Assembly (NCBI GenBank): GCA_016782355.1 | Contig: JADHYP010000026.1 | Coordinates: 1 to 11,922 of the forward strand | Length of the DNA stretch: 11,922 bases | Reading direction: 5' to 3' | Source of the DNA: Candidatus Syntropharchaeum sp. | GTDB lineage: Archaea > Halobacteriota > Syntropharchaeia > Alkanophagales > Methanospirareceae | In this document: positions 1 through 5,903 of the stretch, piece by piece | Layout: every line of letters starts with the position of its first letter | Numbering within the stretch: position 1 is the first letter of the stretch | Program-made: the position numbers and the translations under genes | Notes under the pieces: model-generated | What the model was told of the DNA's origin: nothing | The model's input: the letters and a program-made list of their open reading frames with translations, nothing else | Databases searched by the model: none

Positions 1-1
1 A

Positions 2-145
2 GATACCGGTGACGCCACGCTCGTCTTGAGAATGGTCGTCGGTCTTGTACCTACGAACATGCTCGGCGATATGAACCACAACGGCATGATAGATACGGGT
101 GATGCGACGTTGATACTACGGAGGGTTGTGGGGCTGCCAATATAG
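2..145 (+). CDS. C-terminal end of a dockerin-domain protein (5' end outside window)
   Basis: The 47 visible residues form a type I dockerin. There are two similar segments, each with a loop rich in Asp/Asn/Gly (DTGDATLVLR, then GDMNHNGMIDTGDATLILR) followed by a hydrophobic helix ending in VVGL. In known dockerins such loops bind calcium, and the paired segments dock onto a cohesin domain of a partner protein. The gene is cut by the left edge, so the cargo domain carried by this dockerin cannot be seen. The stop TAG is at 143-145 and a hairpin terminator follows. Cohesin genes start 600 bases downstream, which makes this protein a natural ligand for them (inference). Confidence 0.88.
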   Translation, partial: DTGDATLVLRMVVGLVPTNMLGDMNHNGMIDTGDATLILRRVVGLPI

Positions 146-202
146 GAGAAGCGAGAGGGAAAAGAAAAGTGCAAAACAAAACAAAAAATGAAAAGATTTT
201 TT

Positions 203-240
203 CCCCCGGTTTTCTTTTTTCCGGGGGATGTTTGTTTTTT
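203..240 (+). terminator. Hairpin terminator after the dockerin gene
   Basis: A perfect 7-bp GC stem (CCCCCGG at 203-209, CCGGGGG at 221-227) encloses a pyrimidine loop and is followed by a T-rich run to 240. The same stem, loop type and T tract occur again at 4574-4610 after the large cohesin gene, so this is a repeated terminator cassette. Confidence 0.75.
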
Positions 241-267
241 TAGACACAGATTACACAGATTGACACA
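239..267 (+). repeat. ACACAGATT-type interspersed repeat, copy 1
   Basis: A 29-base stretch contains nearly tandem ACACAGATT units. It matches 5814-5842 with one mismatch and, over its right part, 4617-4639. It sits directly after the terminator T tract, as does the copy at 4611. It lies outside any gene. Confidence 0.75.
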
Positions 268-272
268 ACACT

Positions 273-295
273 TTTTCTTTTTAGAAAAAAGAAAA
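273..295. repeat. A/T hairpin in the leader of the first operon
   Basis: A perfect 10-bp inverted repeat (TTTTCTTTTT at 273-282, AAAAAGAAAA at 286-295) has a 3-base loop. Similar CTTTTCTT-type hairpins occur at 370-388 and 5719-5737, suggesting one family of small hairpin repeats. The remainder of 296-332 leads into the Shine-Dalgarno site of the next gene. Confidence 0.55.
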
Positions 296-332
296 CCTGT
301 GCTAAAAGAAAAAATAGAAAGGAGATAAAAAG

Positions 333-743
333 ATGAGGATAGGAGGAAGAGAAAGTTCTTTTGGTAAAGCTTTTCTTTTTAAGAAAAGGTTTGTGGATAA
401 GGATGAACACGTGGATAAAGGGAAAGAGATCTACGAGAAGATACGGGATAAGCTGGAGCCAGCGCACAAAGGCGAGTTTGTAGCCATTGAAGTGGATACT
501 GGGGATTATTTAGAGCTTTCTGATACTATGGAGGTTGGGTTAGCTGACGGTGCTGTTAAAAAGGAGTTGGTTTTCACGGACTTAACTAAATTAAGTGAGG
601 AAGCAAAGAAGGCGAGAATCACGCTAACAGAATCAAAAGATGCACTCATGGGAACGAAGATGTTTTCTGCGAAGCGTTTTGATCAAACGTTCCTAAAGTT
701 TGTTGAGATAGACTTTGAAGGGAAAAGGGTGATGGTCGAATGA
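333..743 (+). CDS. Small chimeric protein: DUF5678-like N half joined to retropepsin-like C half
   Basis: This 136-residue protein starts at ATG 333, with AAGGAGAT at 319-326 six bases upstream. Residues 1-22 are encoded partly by a hairpin repeat (361-390). Residues about 27-68 (GKEIYEKIRDKLEP, then GEFVAIEVDTGDY) resemble DUF5678 proteins. From about residue 70 (ADGAVKKEL, then TLTESKDALMGTKMFSA) it resembles the C half of clan AA retropepsin-like aspartic proteases. A DTG occurs at residues 55-57, but in the DUF5678 context and too close to the ADG segment for a normal protease fold, so activity is doubtful. The stop overlaps the start of the cohesin gene (ATGA), implying translational coupling. 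Both family assignments come from remembered patterns. The ORF itself is secure, its function is not. Confidence 0.6.
   Translation: MRIGGRESSFGKAFLFKKRFVDKDEHVDKGKEIYEKIRDKLEPAHKGEFVAIEVDTGDYLELSDTMEVGLADGAVKKELVFTDLTKLSEEAKKARITLTESKDALMGTKMFSAKRFDQTFLKFVEIDFEGKRVMVE
361..390. repeat. Hairpin repeat inside coding sequence
   Basis: The 16 bases 361-376 (TTGGTAAAGCTTTTCT) recur exactly at 5742-5757 in non-coding DNA. Here they run into a perfect 8-bp stem (CTTTTCTT at 370-377, AAGAAAAG at 381-388). The element encodes the GKAFLFKKRF segment near the N-terminus of the chimeric protein, so a dispersed repeat has been read into a gene. Confidence 0.6.
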
Positions 744-1897
744 ATCTTCGGATTGCCATCGTCTTAGCGTCGCTGATTGTAGCAGTGTTAGCGTTCTCGC
801 CGCCTGCGGTAGCTGCGGAACCGACGATCAGCATTGACTCCTACACCGCAGATGTGAATACAAACGTATCAGTTCCTATCAAGGTACTAAATGCAGGCGT
901 CTTTGCCGGCGGTTCTGCAAAAATCGTGTATAACTCTTCCATTGTCTCCGTTAAGGCTGTAACTCCAGGAGACTTCGGCACACGAACAAGCAACGTAGAT
1001 AATGCAAACGGCTCTGTGCACGTAGCAGCATCCAGTGTAACCGCGGTTGGTTTGGATGAGGCAGTTCTGGTAAATGTATTGTTCGAAGGCGTGTCCGGAG
1101 GCTATACCGCACTGAACATTCAAAACGCAAGCCTGAACCTCGAAGACGGGAATACGACAACACCAGAAACGGCAGACGGCAGCATTACTGTTCTTAGCAA
1201 TAACAACAATTCAACAGCTCTTACTCCTACACCAACTCCTTCCTCCAATACCGAAACTGATGCGGGTGCAACTACCGAATCTGGCTCCGGCTCTGGACCA
1301 CCGGATGGTCATGACTACGCAGATTCCGCTACTACCGGTGAAACTGAAACCATCAGCCTCGCATCATCCAACGCCAACGAGGTCAATGCACCTCTGTCAA
1401 TCACCATCGGCTCGTTCACCACTTATGTGAATTCAAACGTAACAGTTCCAGTCGAGCTATTAAACGCAAACGACGTTGCCGGCGGGTCCGCAAAAATAAC
1501 GTTCAATCCGTCCATAGTTATCGCAAAAGAAGTCCTACACGGTGACTTCGGCACTCCAATATCGAATATCAATAACTCCGCAGGTTTCGTTTATATCGCT
1601 TGTGCATCGCCTACCGCAGTGGGAAAAGAGACTGCGGAGTTAGCGGGCATCACATTCGAGGGGCTATCAGAAGGTATTTCTTCGCTGGACATTCAGGATG
1701 CTGCGCTTAATGACGAACATGGCAACCTAATTACACCGGAAAGAACGTCAAATGGCGAAATTAACGTTGCTGCTCGCACACCGCAGCTCCCTGCTGCTGA
1801 TTCCACTACTACAATAATAGCCTTGTTCGTTTTCTCTGCGATTGTTATAACACTGTTATATTTAATAGGGAAATATAAATTTAAAAAGAAAAGTTAA
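740..1897 (+). CDS. Membrane-anchored cell-surface protein with two cohesin domains
   Basis: This 385-residue protein appears to be a surface scaffold that could bind dockerin-bearing proteins. Residues 1-26 are a signal peptide (AIVLASLIVAVLAF core, cleavage near AAEP). Cohesin 1 spans about 28-151. A linker rich in Asn, Thr, Pro, Ser and Gly covers 152-215. Cohesin 2 spans about 218-343, a transmembrane helix covers about 356-377, and a basic tail (KYKFKKKS) ends the protein. Both domains show the cohesin pattern (NVSVPIKVLNA, AGGSAKI, PGDFGT, LNIQNA). GGTGA at 728-732 lies 7 bases before the ATG, and the start overlaps the upstream stop. A close copy lies at 5904-7106. The next cohesin gene starts 17 bases after the stop, so the genes are probably co-transcribed. 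Confidence 0.9.
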   Translation: MNLRIAIVLASLIVAVLAFSPPAVAAEPTISIDSYTADVNTNVSVPIKVLNAGVFAGGSAKIVYNSSIVSVKAVTPGDFGTRTSNVDNANGSVHVAASSVTAVGLDEAVLVNVLFEGVSGGYTALNIQNASLNLEDGNTTTPETADGSITVLSNNNNSTALTPTPTPSSNTETDAGATTESGSGSGPPDGHDYADSATTGETETISLASSNANEVNAPLSITIGSFTTYVNSNVTVPVELLNANDVAGGSAKITFNPSIVIAKEVLHGDFGTPISNINNSAGFVYIACASPTAVGKETAELAGITFEGLSEGISSLDIQDAALNDEHGNLITPERTSNGEINVAARTPQLPAADSTTTIIALFVFSAIVITLLYLIGKYKFKKKS

Positions 1898-1914
1898 TAA
1901 GGAGTGTGATAAAT

Positions 1915-4515
1915 ATGAAGAATATGAGAACAAGAATGGGATACCGATGTGCATCCATGAGTCTTTTATTTCTAATTTTGTTGTGTGGTGTAAGCTTAGC
2001 CGTTTCTCCTGCTGGTGCCGCGGATGCAGAACCCGCAGTGATTGACATCGGCTCGTTCACCACTTACGTAGGCTCGAACGTAACTGTTCCGGTTGAAATA
2101 ATAAATGCAACAGATATTGCCGGCGGCTCTGTAAATATATCCTTTAATCCTTCGATCGTAAACGTTCAAGAAGCCCTACCTGGTGACTTCGGCACTCCAA
2201 TAGCGAATATCGATAACTCCGCGGGCTTCGTTGATATTGCATCTGCAGCCACGGAAGCAGTGGGAAAAGAAAATGCATCGTTAGCAACCGTCAGGTTCAA
2301 AGGCATCGCAAAAGGTCTTACCACGTTAAATATCACGAGTGCATATCTAAGTGACGAAACGGGCTACAATATTTCTTATCCGGAGACATTTAACGGCTCG
2401 ATTAATGTGTGCACACCCCTTGTTATGAATATAGCATCATACGACGTTTGTGTAGGCTCGAATGTGACAGTTCCAATCGAGATAACGAATGCAGCAGATA
2501 TTGCCGGCGGCTCGGCAAAAATCGTGTTCAACGCTTCTATTGTCAACGTTCAAGCAGTAACACCCGGGCACTTCGGCGTAAACACAACAGCTAACATAGA
2601 CAATACGAACGGCTCTGTGCACGTTGCAGTAGCAAATGCAACGGCAGTTGGTATAGAAGAAGCTGTTCTGGCAAACTTCTCTTTCAAAGGATTATCGGAA
2701 GGTTTTACTGCTCTGGGGATTCAAAATGCAATTCTTAATGATGAAGACGGCAACGTTATCATTCCGGAAACGTCAGACGGCACGGTTGACGTGATTGAAG
2801 AACTGGATTTAACCGTGACCGAAGTGAACGCATACCACTATGCTGAGGGTTCTACCTTATGGGAGACCAGTAGTAAGCTTTACCCCGCATGGTTCAACCT
2901 CACGAACTACGTTGACGTCACGGTAAAGAACAACGGCACTGCCGATGCTGATGCGTTCAACGTAAGCCTGTATGCAGACGGCGAGTTCATTGGAGAGCAA
3001 CTAATCTCAAATTTGAGCGGTAGCTCAAATGAGACGCTTGTATTTGAATGGAATCCAATTGGAATTGATGAGCAGGACGGCGGCTTGCCTCATACGTACA
3101 GCATGCTTGCAGAGGCTGACCCCCATGATACCATAAGCGAGTCAGACGAGACAAACAACAACATGACGGTCTCAGAGACTGTGAAGTGGAACGGCTACAT
3201 GGCAGATGAGCCACTCAATACCTTTGCACACGGGACGCTGCGTGGCGGTCTGCTGTTCACTACCGGGGACGGCTATTACTCAGGTGCAAAGGGTCCTGGT
3301 GTTGTTGAGACTGTACACTATAATGTGGACATACCGCAAACGAGCAGTGTTGAGCTGGCGAGGCTGAACGTGTATTATACGTGGTTCAAACAGATGGGAG
3401 AGCCTAATCCCTATCCCAAGATGCGTGTTGAGATCACGAATGAGACAGGCACGTACGACGTTGCGCTGGAAACTGCCTACAATGATCGCATCGGCTCCCT
3501 CTCAGGCTGGGACCTGCCCTGGGGCAACTATGTGTATAACCTCAGCGATTACATCACAGGAAACGGCAGCTACACAGTGACCATCTACAACAATGGCACT
3601 GGATACCAGTCTTTTGCAATAGCATCCCCGGGACTCGAGGTGATCTACCGCGATGACAGCATGCCGCAGATAGAGTACTGGCTCGCAGAGGGTGCAGACA
3701 TACTCATCGGTGGACGCAGAAGCGATTCCGGAAGTTTCCTTGCACTTGCGGAATGCATCAACAACGCAACCTTTGAGGGAAGCATTGACCTCAGCAGAGT
3801 TAAGAATGCAACGCTGGGCGTTGTCTCGCCATGGGGTGAATCGTGGGATTCAATAAATGTGCTGTACTTTAACGGCATTGAGATTGGAAGATCAGTGTAT
3901 GATATATTAAGCGGCGACATATCGCTCGACGGCATACGCATGACCGGCACTGGCTATGATCCACAGGTAGGTGTGAACCTGAGTGATGTAACGGGTTATC
4001 TCGATGCCAGCGTCAACATCGCTGGTCAGGGCGACAACAGTGACTGTATGATGCCCGCGAATGCGTTTCTGGTGGTGGAATACGAGGAAGAAGAATTCTT
4101 CGATACACGCTCACCAGCTAATCCATATCCAAGCATAACGGGAACGCACAACGGCACAATCAGACCTTCACACGACGTTTATGTCAGCAAAATGTATACA
4201 TACGCATGCACAGGAACGGGCGGGCATACAGAGTATGTCAGGATTTGGAACGAGTCCGTGGAACCAATAGCGGAAGGGCACTGGACGGGTTACGCTGGCA
4301 GCAGCTATCACAATATAACCTTCGATACGACTTTCACGCTGTTTGCCGACCATACTTACAACTATACCATTCGCACCGGCTCTTATCCGCAGATACACCA
4401 CACGCCTGCACTACACACCGATGATGGATGGATAAACTGCACGGAATTTACGGATGCAAACGGGAGGAGATACGACAACTGGATACCGGCGATACGGTTG
4501 GAGAGTGGGACGTAA
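1915..4515 (+). CDS. Large secreted protein: two cohesins, CARDB, DUF3344-like region, conserved C-terminal module
   Basis: This 866-residue protein starts at ATG 1915. AAGGAG at 1899-1904 is 10 bases away, while the in-frame GTG at 1906 is only one base away and was rejected. A signal peptide covers about 1-37 (SLLFLILLCGVSLAVS). Cohesins lie at about 42-166 and 170-293. A CARDB-type adhesion domain spans about 297-423 (VTVKNNGTADADAFNVSLY, then SESDETNNN). A DUF3344-like region spans about 432-724 (GGLLFTTG, ARLNVYYTWFK, EYWLAEGAD), and a module seen in many archaeal surface proteins spans about 732-863 (SPANPYPSITGTHNGTI, GSYPQIHHTPAL). Many N-x-S/T sites suggest glycosylation. No C-terminal anchor is visible. 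It may be released, or held by dockerin partners attached to the anchored cohesin protein. Domain names are from recognised patterns. Confidence 0.88.
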   Translation: MKNMRTRMGYRCASMSLLFLILLCGVSLAVSPAGAADAEPAVIDIGSFTTYVGSNVTVPVEIINATDIAGGSVNISFNPSIVNVQEALPGDFGTPIANIDNSAGFVDIASAATEAVGKENASLATVRFKGIAKGLTTLNITSAYLSDETGYNISYPETFNGSINVCTPLVMNIASYDVCVGSNVTVPIEITNAADIAGGSAKIVFNASIVNVQAVTPGHFGVNTTANIDNTNGSVHVAVANATAVGIEEAVLANFSFKGLSEGFTALGIQNAILNDEDGNVIIPETSDGTVDVIEELDLTVTEVNAYHYAEGSTLWETSSKLYPAWFNLTNYVDVTVKNNGTADADAFNVSLYADGEFIGEQLISNLSGSSNETLVFEWNPIGIDEQDGGLPHTYSMLAEADPHDTISESDETNNNMTVSETVKWNGYMADEPLNTFAHGTLRGGLLFTTGDGYYSGAKGPGVVETVHYNVDIPQTSSVELARLNVYYTWFKQMGEPNPYPKMRVEITNETGTYDVALETAYNDRIGSLSGWDLPWGNYVYNLSDYITGNGSYTVTIYNNGTGYQSFAIASPGLEVIYRDDSMPQIEYWLAEGADILIGGRRSDSGSFLALAECINNATFEGSIDLSRVKNATLGVVSPWGESWDSINVLYFNGIEIGRSVYDILSGDISLDGIRMTGTGYDPQVGVNLSDVTGYLDASVNIAGQGDNSDCMMPANAFLVVEYEEEEFFDTRSPANPYPSITGTHNGTIRPSHDVYVSKMYTYACTGTGGHTEYVRIWNESVEPIAEGHWTGYAGSSYHNITFDTTFTLFADHTYNYTIRTGSYPQIHHTPALHTDDGWINCTEFTDANGRRYDNWIPAIRLESGT

Positions 4516-4573
4516 GCGAGAAGCGGGGGACGAGAAGCGAGAATGAAAAATGGGAAGTGCAAAATGTAAAATT

Positions 4574-4610
4574 CCCCCGGTATTCTTTTTTCCGGGGGTT
4601 TTATTTTTTA
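4574..4610 (+). terminator. Hairpin terminator after the large cohesin gene
   Basis: CCCCCGG (4574-4580) and CCGGGGG (4592-4598) form a 7-bp stem followed by a T-rich run. It is a near copy of the terminator at 203-240. The bases before it (4543-4570) are also repeated, at 11829-11856. Confidence 0.75.
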
Positions 4611-4677
4611 ACCACAAGATTTCACAGATTGACACAGATGGGAAAAAATAAAAAAAGGTTTGAGGAGAAAAGAATGG
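4611..4677 (+). repeat. ACACAGATT repeat copy 2 plus leader block
   Basis: Bases 4617-4639 are identical to 5823-5845. A second block, 4658-4677 (GTTTGAGGAG onward), matches 5855-5875 with one extra A there. Together they make a direct repeat of about 55-60 bases flanking the toxin-antitoxin island. The rest of the gap (4678-4738) holds only a short open stretch with no convincing gene. Confidence 0.65.
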
Positions 4678-4738
4678 AAAAAGGAGAAGTTGCTTTTGAT
4701 GTAGCTGACTATGGTGCGGTCTGGGGCAAGAATGAAAT

Positions 4739-4972
4739 TTACAGCCACCCACATCTTTTCCATTCTTCAGCAACGCCTTCCTTAACCTTATCACCCAGGA
4801 GCAAACAATCCTCGTCAGTTAACGTTGAGTTCTCCAGCATTTTATCCATTCTTTTAAGGAGCAATTCCCTTGCCAGCCTGAGCCTTATCACCGCTCTTAT
4901 ATCCTCCTTCAACGCTGATTTTGTCTTCTCATCAAGTTCAATTCCCGGTATTTTAACAACCAACTCTCCCAT
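4739..4972 (-). CDS. Orphan VapB-like antitoxin
   Basis: This 77-residue protein begins GELVVKIPGIELDEKTKS, followed by charged helices (EDIRAVIRLRLARELLLKRM) and STLTDEDCLLLGDKVKEGV. It resembles archaeal VapB-type antitoxins, which neutralise a PIN-domain toxin. No toxin follows: downstream sequence on this strand has no PIN-type ORF. The start at 4972 is supported by GGTGA at 4982-4978 and by a TATA-like box 39 bases upstream, exactly the geometry of the antitoxin at 5318-5608. A longer reading from 5107 would overlap the toxin gene and lacks this support. ATG 4978 is a possible alternative. Confidence 0.6.
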   Translation of the reverse strand: MGELVVKIPGIELDEKTKSALKEDIRAVIRLRLARELLLKRMDKMLENSTLTDEDCLLLGDKVKEGVAEEWKRCGWL

Positions 4973-5003
4973 TTCCATCACCACTAATAATGTTGGTGGT
5001 GAG

Positions 5004-5011
5004 AATATAAA
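5004..5011 (-). promoter_or_regulatory. TATA-like box of the orphan antitoxin
   Basis: TTTATATT read on the minus strand (5011 to 5004) starts 39 bases before the chosen ATG. The box at 5647-5640 has the same spacing to its own gene, and the sequences between box and start are alike in the two leaders. Confidence 0.5.
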
Positions 5012-5039
5012 TAACTTCCCTTTGACAGTAACCACGAGA

Positions 5040-5318
5040 TTACCCAGATTTTCTATAAGCCCTGTCATGGTGAATAAGCCTGTCAAAGATGATAATGTCT
5101 TTTTCAACCTTGAACAACAGGATAAAAGAGCCGAGTTGAACCCGCTTGTAGTCGCTCATACCCCCTCTGAGATTTTTGAAATGGTGGATGGTGGTTTCGT
5201 CACAACTGATGATTTGTTGAATCTTTTTTCTGAAGGCGAGAGCAAGTGGTTTGTCCTTATGAGCGAGTTTATCCAGCCTGCGTTCCAGTTCTGGAGAGAT
5301 GATAAAATTGAAAGTCAT
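5040..5318 (-). CDS. RelE/ParE-family toxin
   Basis: This 92-residue protein has the size and layout of RelE-type mRNA interferases. An N-terminal helix region (ISPELERRLDKLAHKDKPLA, then FRKKIQQI) is followed by the strand-rich core (NLRGGMSDYKRVQLGSFILLF) and the C-terminal strand with basic/aromatic residues (IIIFDRLIHHDRAYRK), where known RelE proteins carry catalytic residues. Such toxins cleave mRNA at the ribosome. ParE members instead act on gyrase, and the two cannot be separated here. The start codon shares one base with the antitoxin stop (TAATG), the usual antitoxin-toxin order and coupling. Confidence 0.8.
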   Translation of the reverse strand: MTFNFIISPELERRLDKLAHKDKPLALAFRKKIQQIISCDETTIHHFKNLRGGMSDYKRVQLGSFILLFKVEKDIIIFDRLIHHDRAYRKSG

Positions 5319-5608
5319 TATAATCCCATCAATTTATCCAATTCTTCGAGAGTCATCGGCTTTTTACCTGACTTAATGGTCTCTTCTATGGATTTAACTA
5401 CCGCTTCGCATACAGATTCCTTAACCTCTCTATCATCATCCTCCGGTATCTCAGATATCTCTGCAACCTTCCTCCTTATCTCTATTTCTTCTATGTCTTC
5501 CAGTCTTTCTGAGATGGCTTTTACTGCTATTGAAGACCAGTCAATCCACGATATTTTTGACATCCGTTCCTTCAATTCCTTCGGAATCTTAACCAATACT
5601 TCCGCCAT
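5318..5608 (-). CDS. Antitoxin partner of the RelE-type toxin
   Basis: This 96-residue acidic protein begins AEVLVKIPKELKERMSKI and continues with SSIAVKAISERLEDIEEIEI, resembling an archaeal antitoxin with an N-terminal DNA-binding segment and a charged C-terminal part that would wrap the toxin. It lies directly upstream of and overlaps the toxin gene. The start at 5608 was chosen because GGTGA (5618-5614) lies five bases before it. An in-frame start at 5617 would include that site. The pair is probably autoregulated, as is usual for the family, but no operator was identified. Confidence 0.75.
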   Translation of the reverse strand: MAEVLVKIPKELKERMSKISWIDWSSIAVKAISERLEDIEEIEIRRKVAEISEIPEDDDREVKESVCEAVVKSIEETIKSGKKPMTLEELDKLMGL

Positions 5609-5639
5609 TTCTATCACCTATAATAATATTAATCCTGAG

Positions 5640-5648
5640 TATATAAAA
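5640..5648 (-). promoter_or_regulatory. TATA-like box of the toxin-antitoxin operon
   Basis: TTTTATATA on the minus strand lies 32-40 bases before the antitoxin start. Transcription beginning about 25 bases downstream would give a leader of roughly ten bases carrying the GGTGA site. Confidence 0.5.
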
Positions 5649-5710
5649 CACTTTCTTTCTAAAAACTTTTTTGCTTCGCAAAAACATTTACTAAAAAATA
5701 TACGTTTCTT

Positions 5711-5801
5711 TGGTCAAGCTTTCTTTTCCAAAGAAAGGTTGTTGGTAAAGCTTTTCTATAAGCCCTTACAGGGCTTGCGGGGTCGTGGGGCGGAGCCCCA
5801 C
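5711..5801. repeat. Cluster of small hairpin repeats
   Basis: Three perfect hairpins lie in a row: CTTTCTTT/AAAGAAAG (5719-5737), AAGCCC/GGGCTT (5760-5776) and GTGGGGC/GCCCCAC with a GGA loop (5785-5801). The 16-mer 5742-5757 between them is identical to 361-376 inside the first operon. The cluster is non-coding and separates the toxin-antitoxin promoter from the leader of the second cohesin gene. It looks like a dispersed repeat family, not a terminator, because no T tract follows. Confidence 0.6.
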
Positions 5802-5813
5802 ATAAGAAAGGTT

Positions 5814-5875
5814 TTTAGACACAGATTTCACAGATTGACACAGATTGAAAATATGTTTGAGGAGAAAAAGAATGG
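5814..5875 (+). repeat. ACACAGATT repeat copy 3 plus leader block
   Basis: Bases 5814-5842 match copy 1 (239-267) with one mismatch, and 5823-5845 match copy 2 exactly. The leader block 5855-5875 matches 4658-4677. The cohesin start follows within 30 bases, so this block forms the 5' leader of that gene. Confidence 0.65.
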
Positions 5876-5903
5876 GAAAAATAGGAAAAAAGGTGAGAAT
5901 CGA

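Noticed and set aside
1906..1914. GTG start for the large cohesin gene
   Set aside because: It lies one base after the AAGGAG site. ATG 1915 has workable spacing and leads into a normal signal peptide.
4674..4738. Short ORF start with ribosome-like GAGGAG (MEKGEVAFDVADYGAVWGK)
   Set aside because: Only about 20 residues before it runs into the antisense antitoxin, with no recognised family. It may be a relic, but the support is too thin to list.
4973..5107. Longer version of the orphan antitoxin starting at 5107
   Set aside because: It would overlap the toxin gene and include the promoter and ribosome site. The N-terminal 45 residues look like translated leader.
239..5846. ACACAGATT copies as a CRISPR array
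   Set aside because: The three copies are kilobases apart, without regular spacers or cas genes.
4428..5903. Long open frame on the plus strand upstream of the second cohesin gene, giving an 892-residue protein
   Set aside because: It runs antisense to three convincing toxin-antitoxin genes, its composition is Ser/Ile-rich without family features, and signal peptide and ribosome site mark the true start at 5904.
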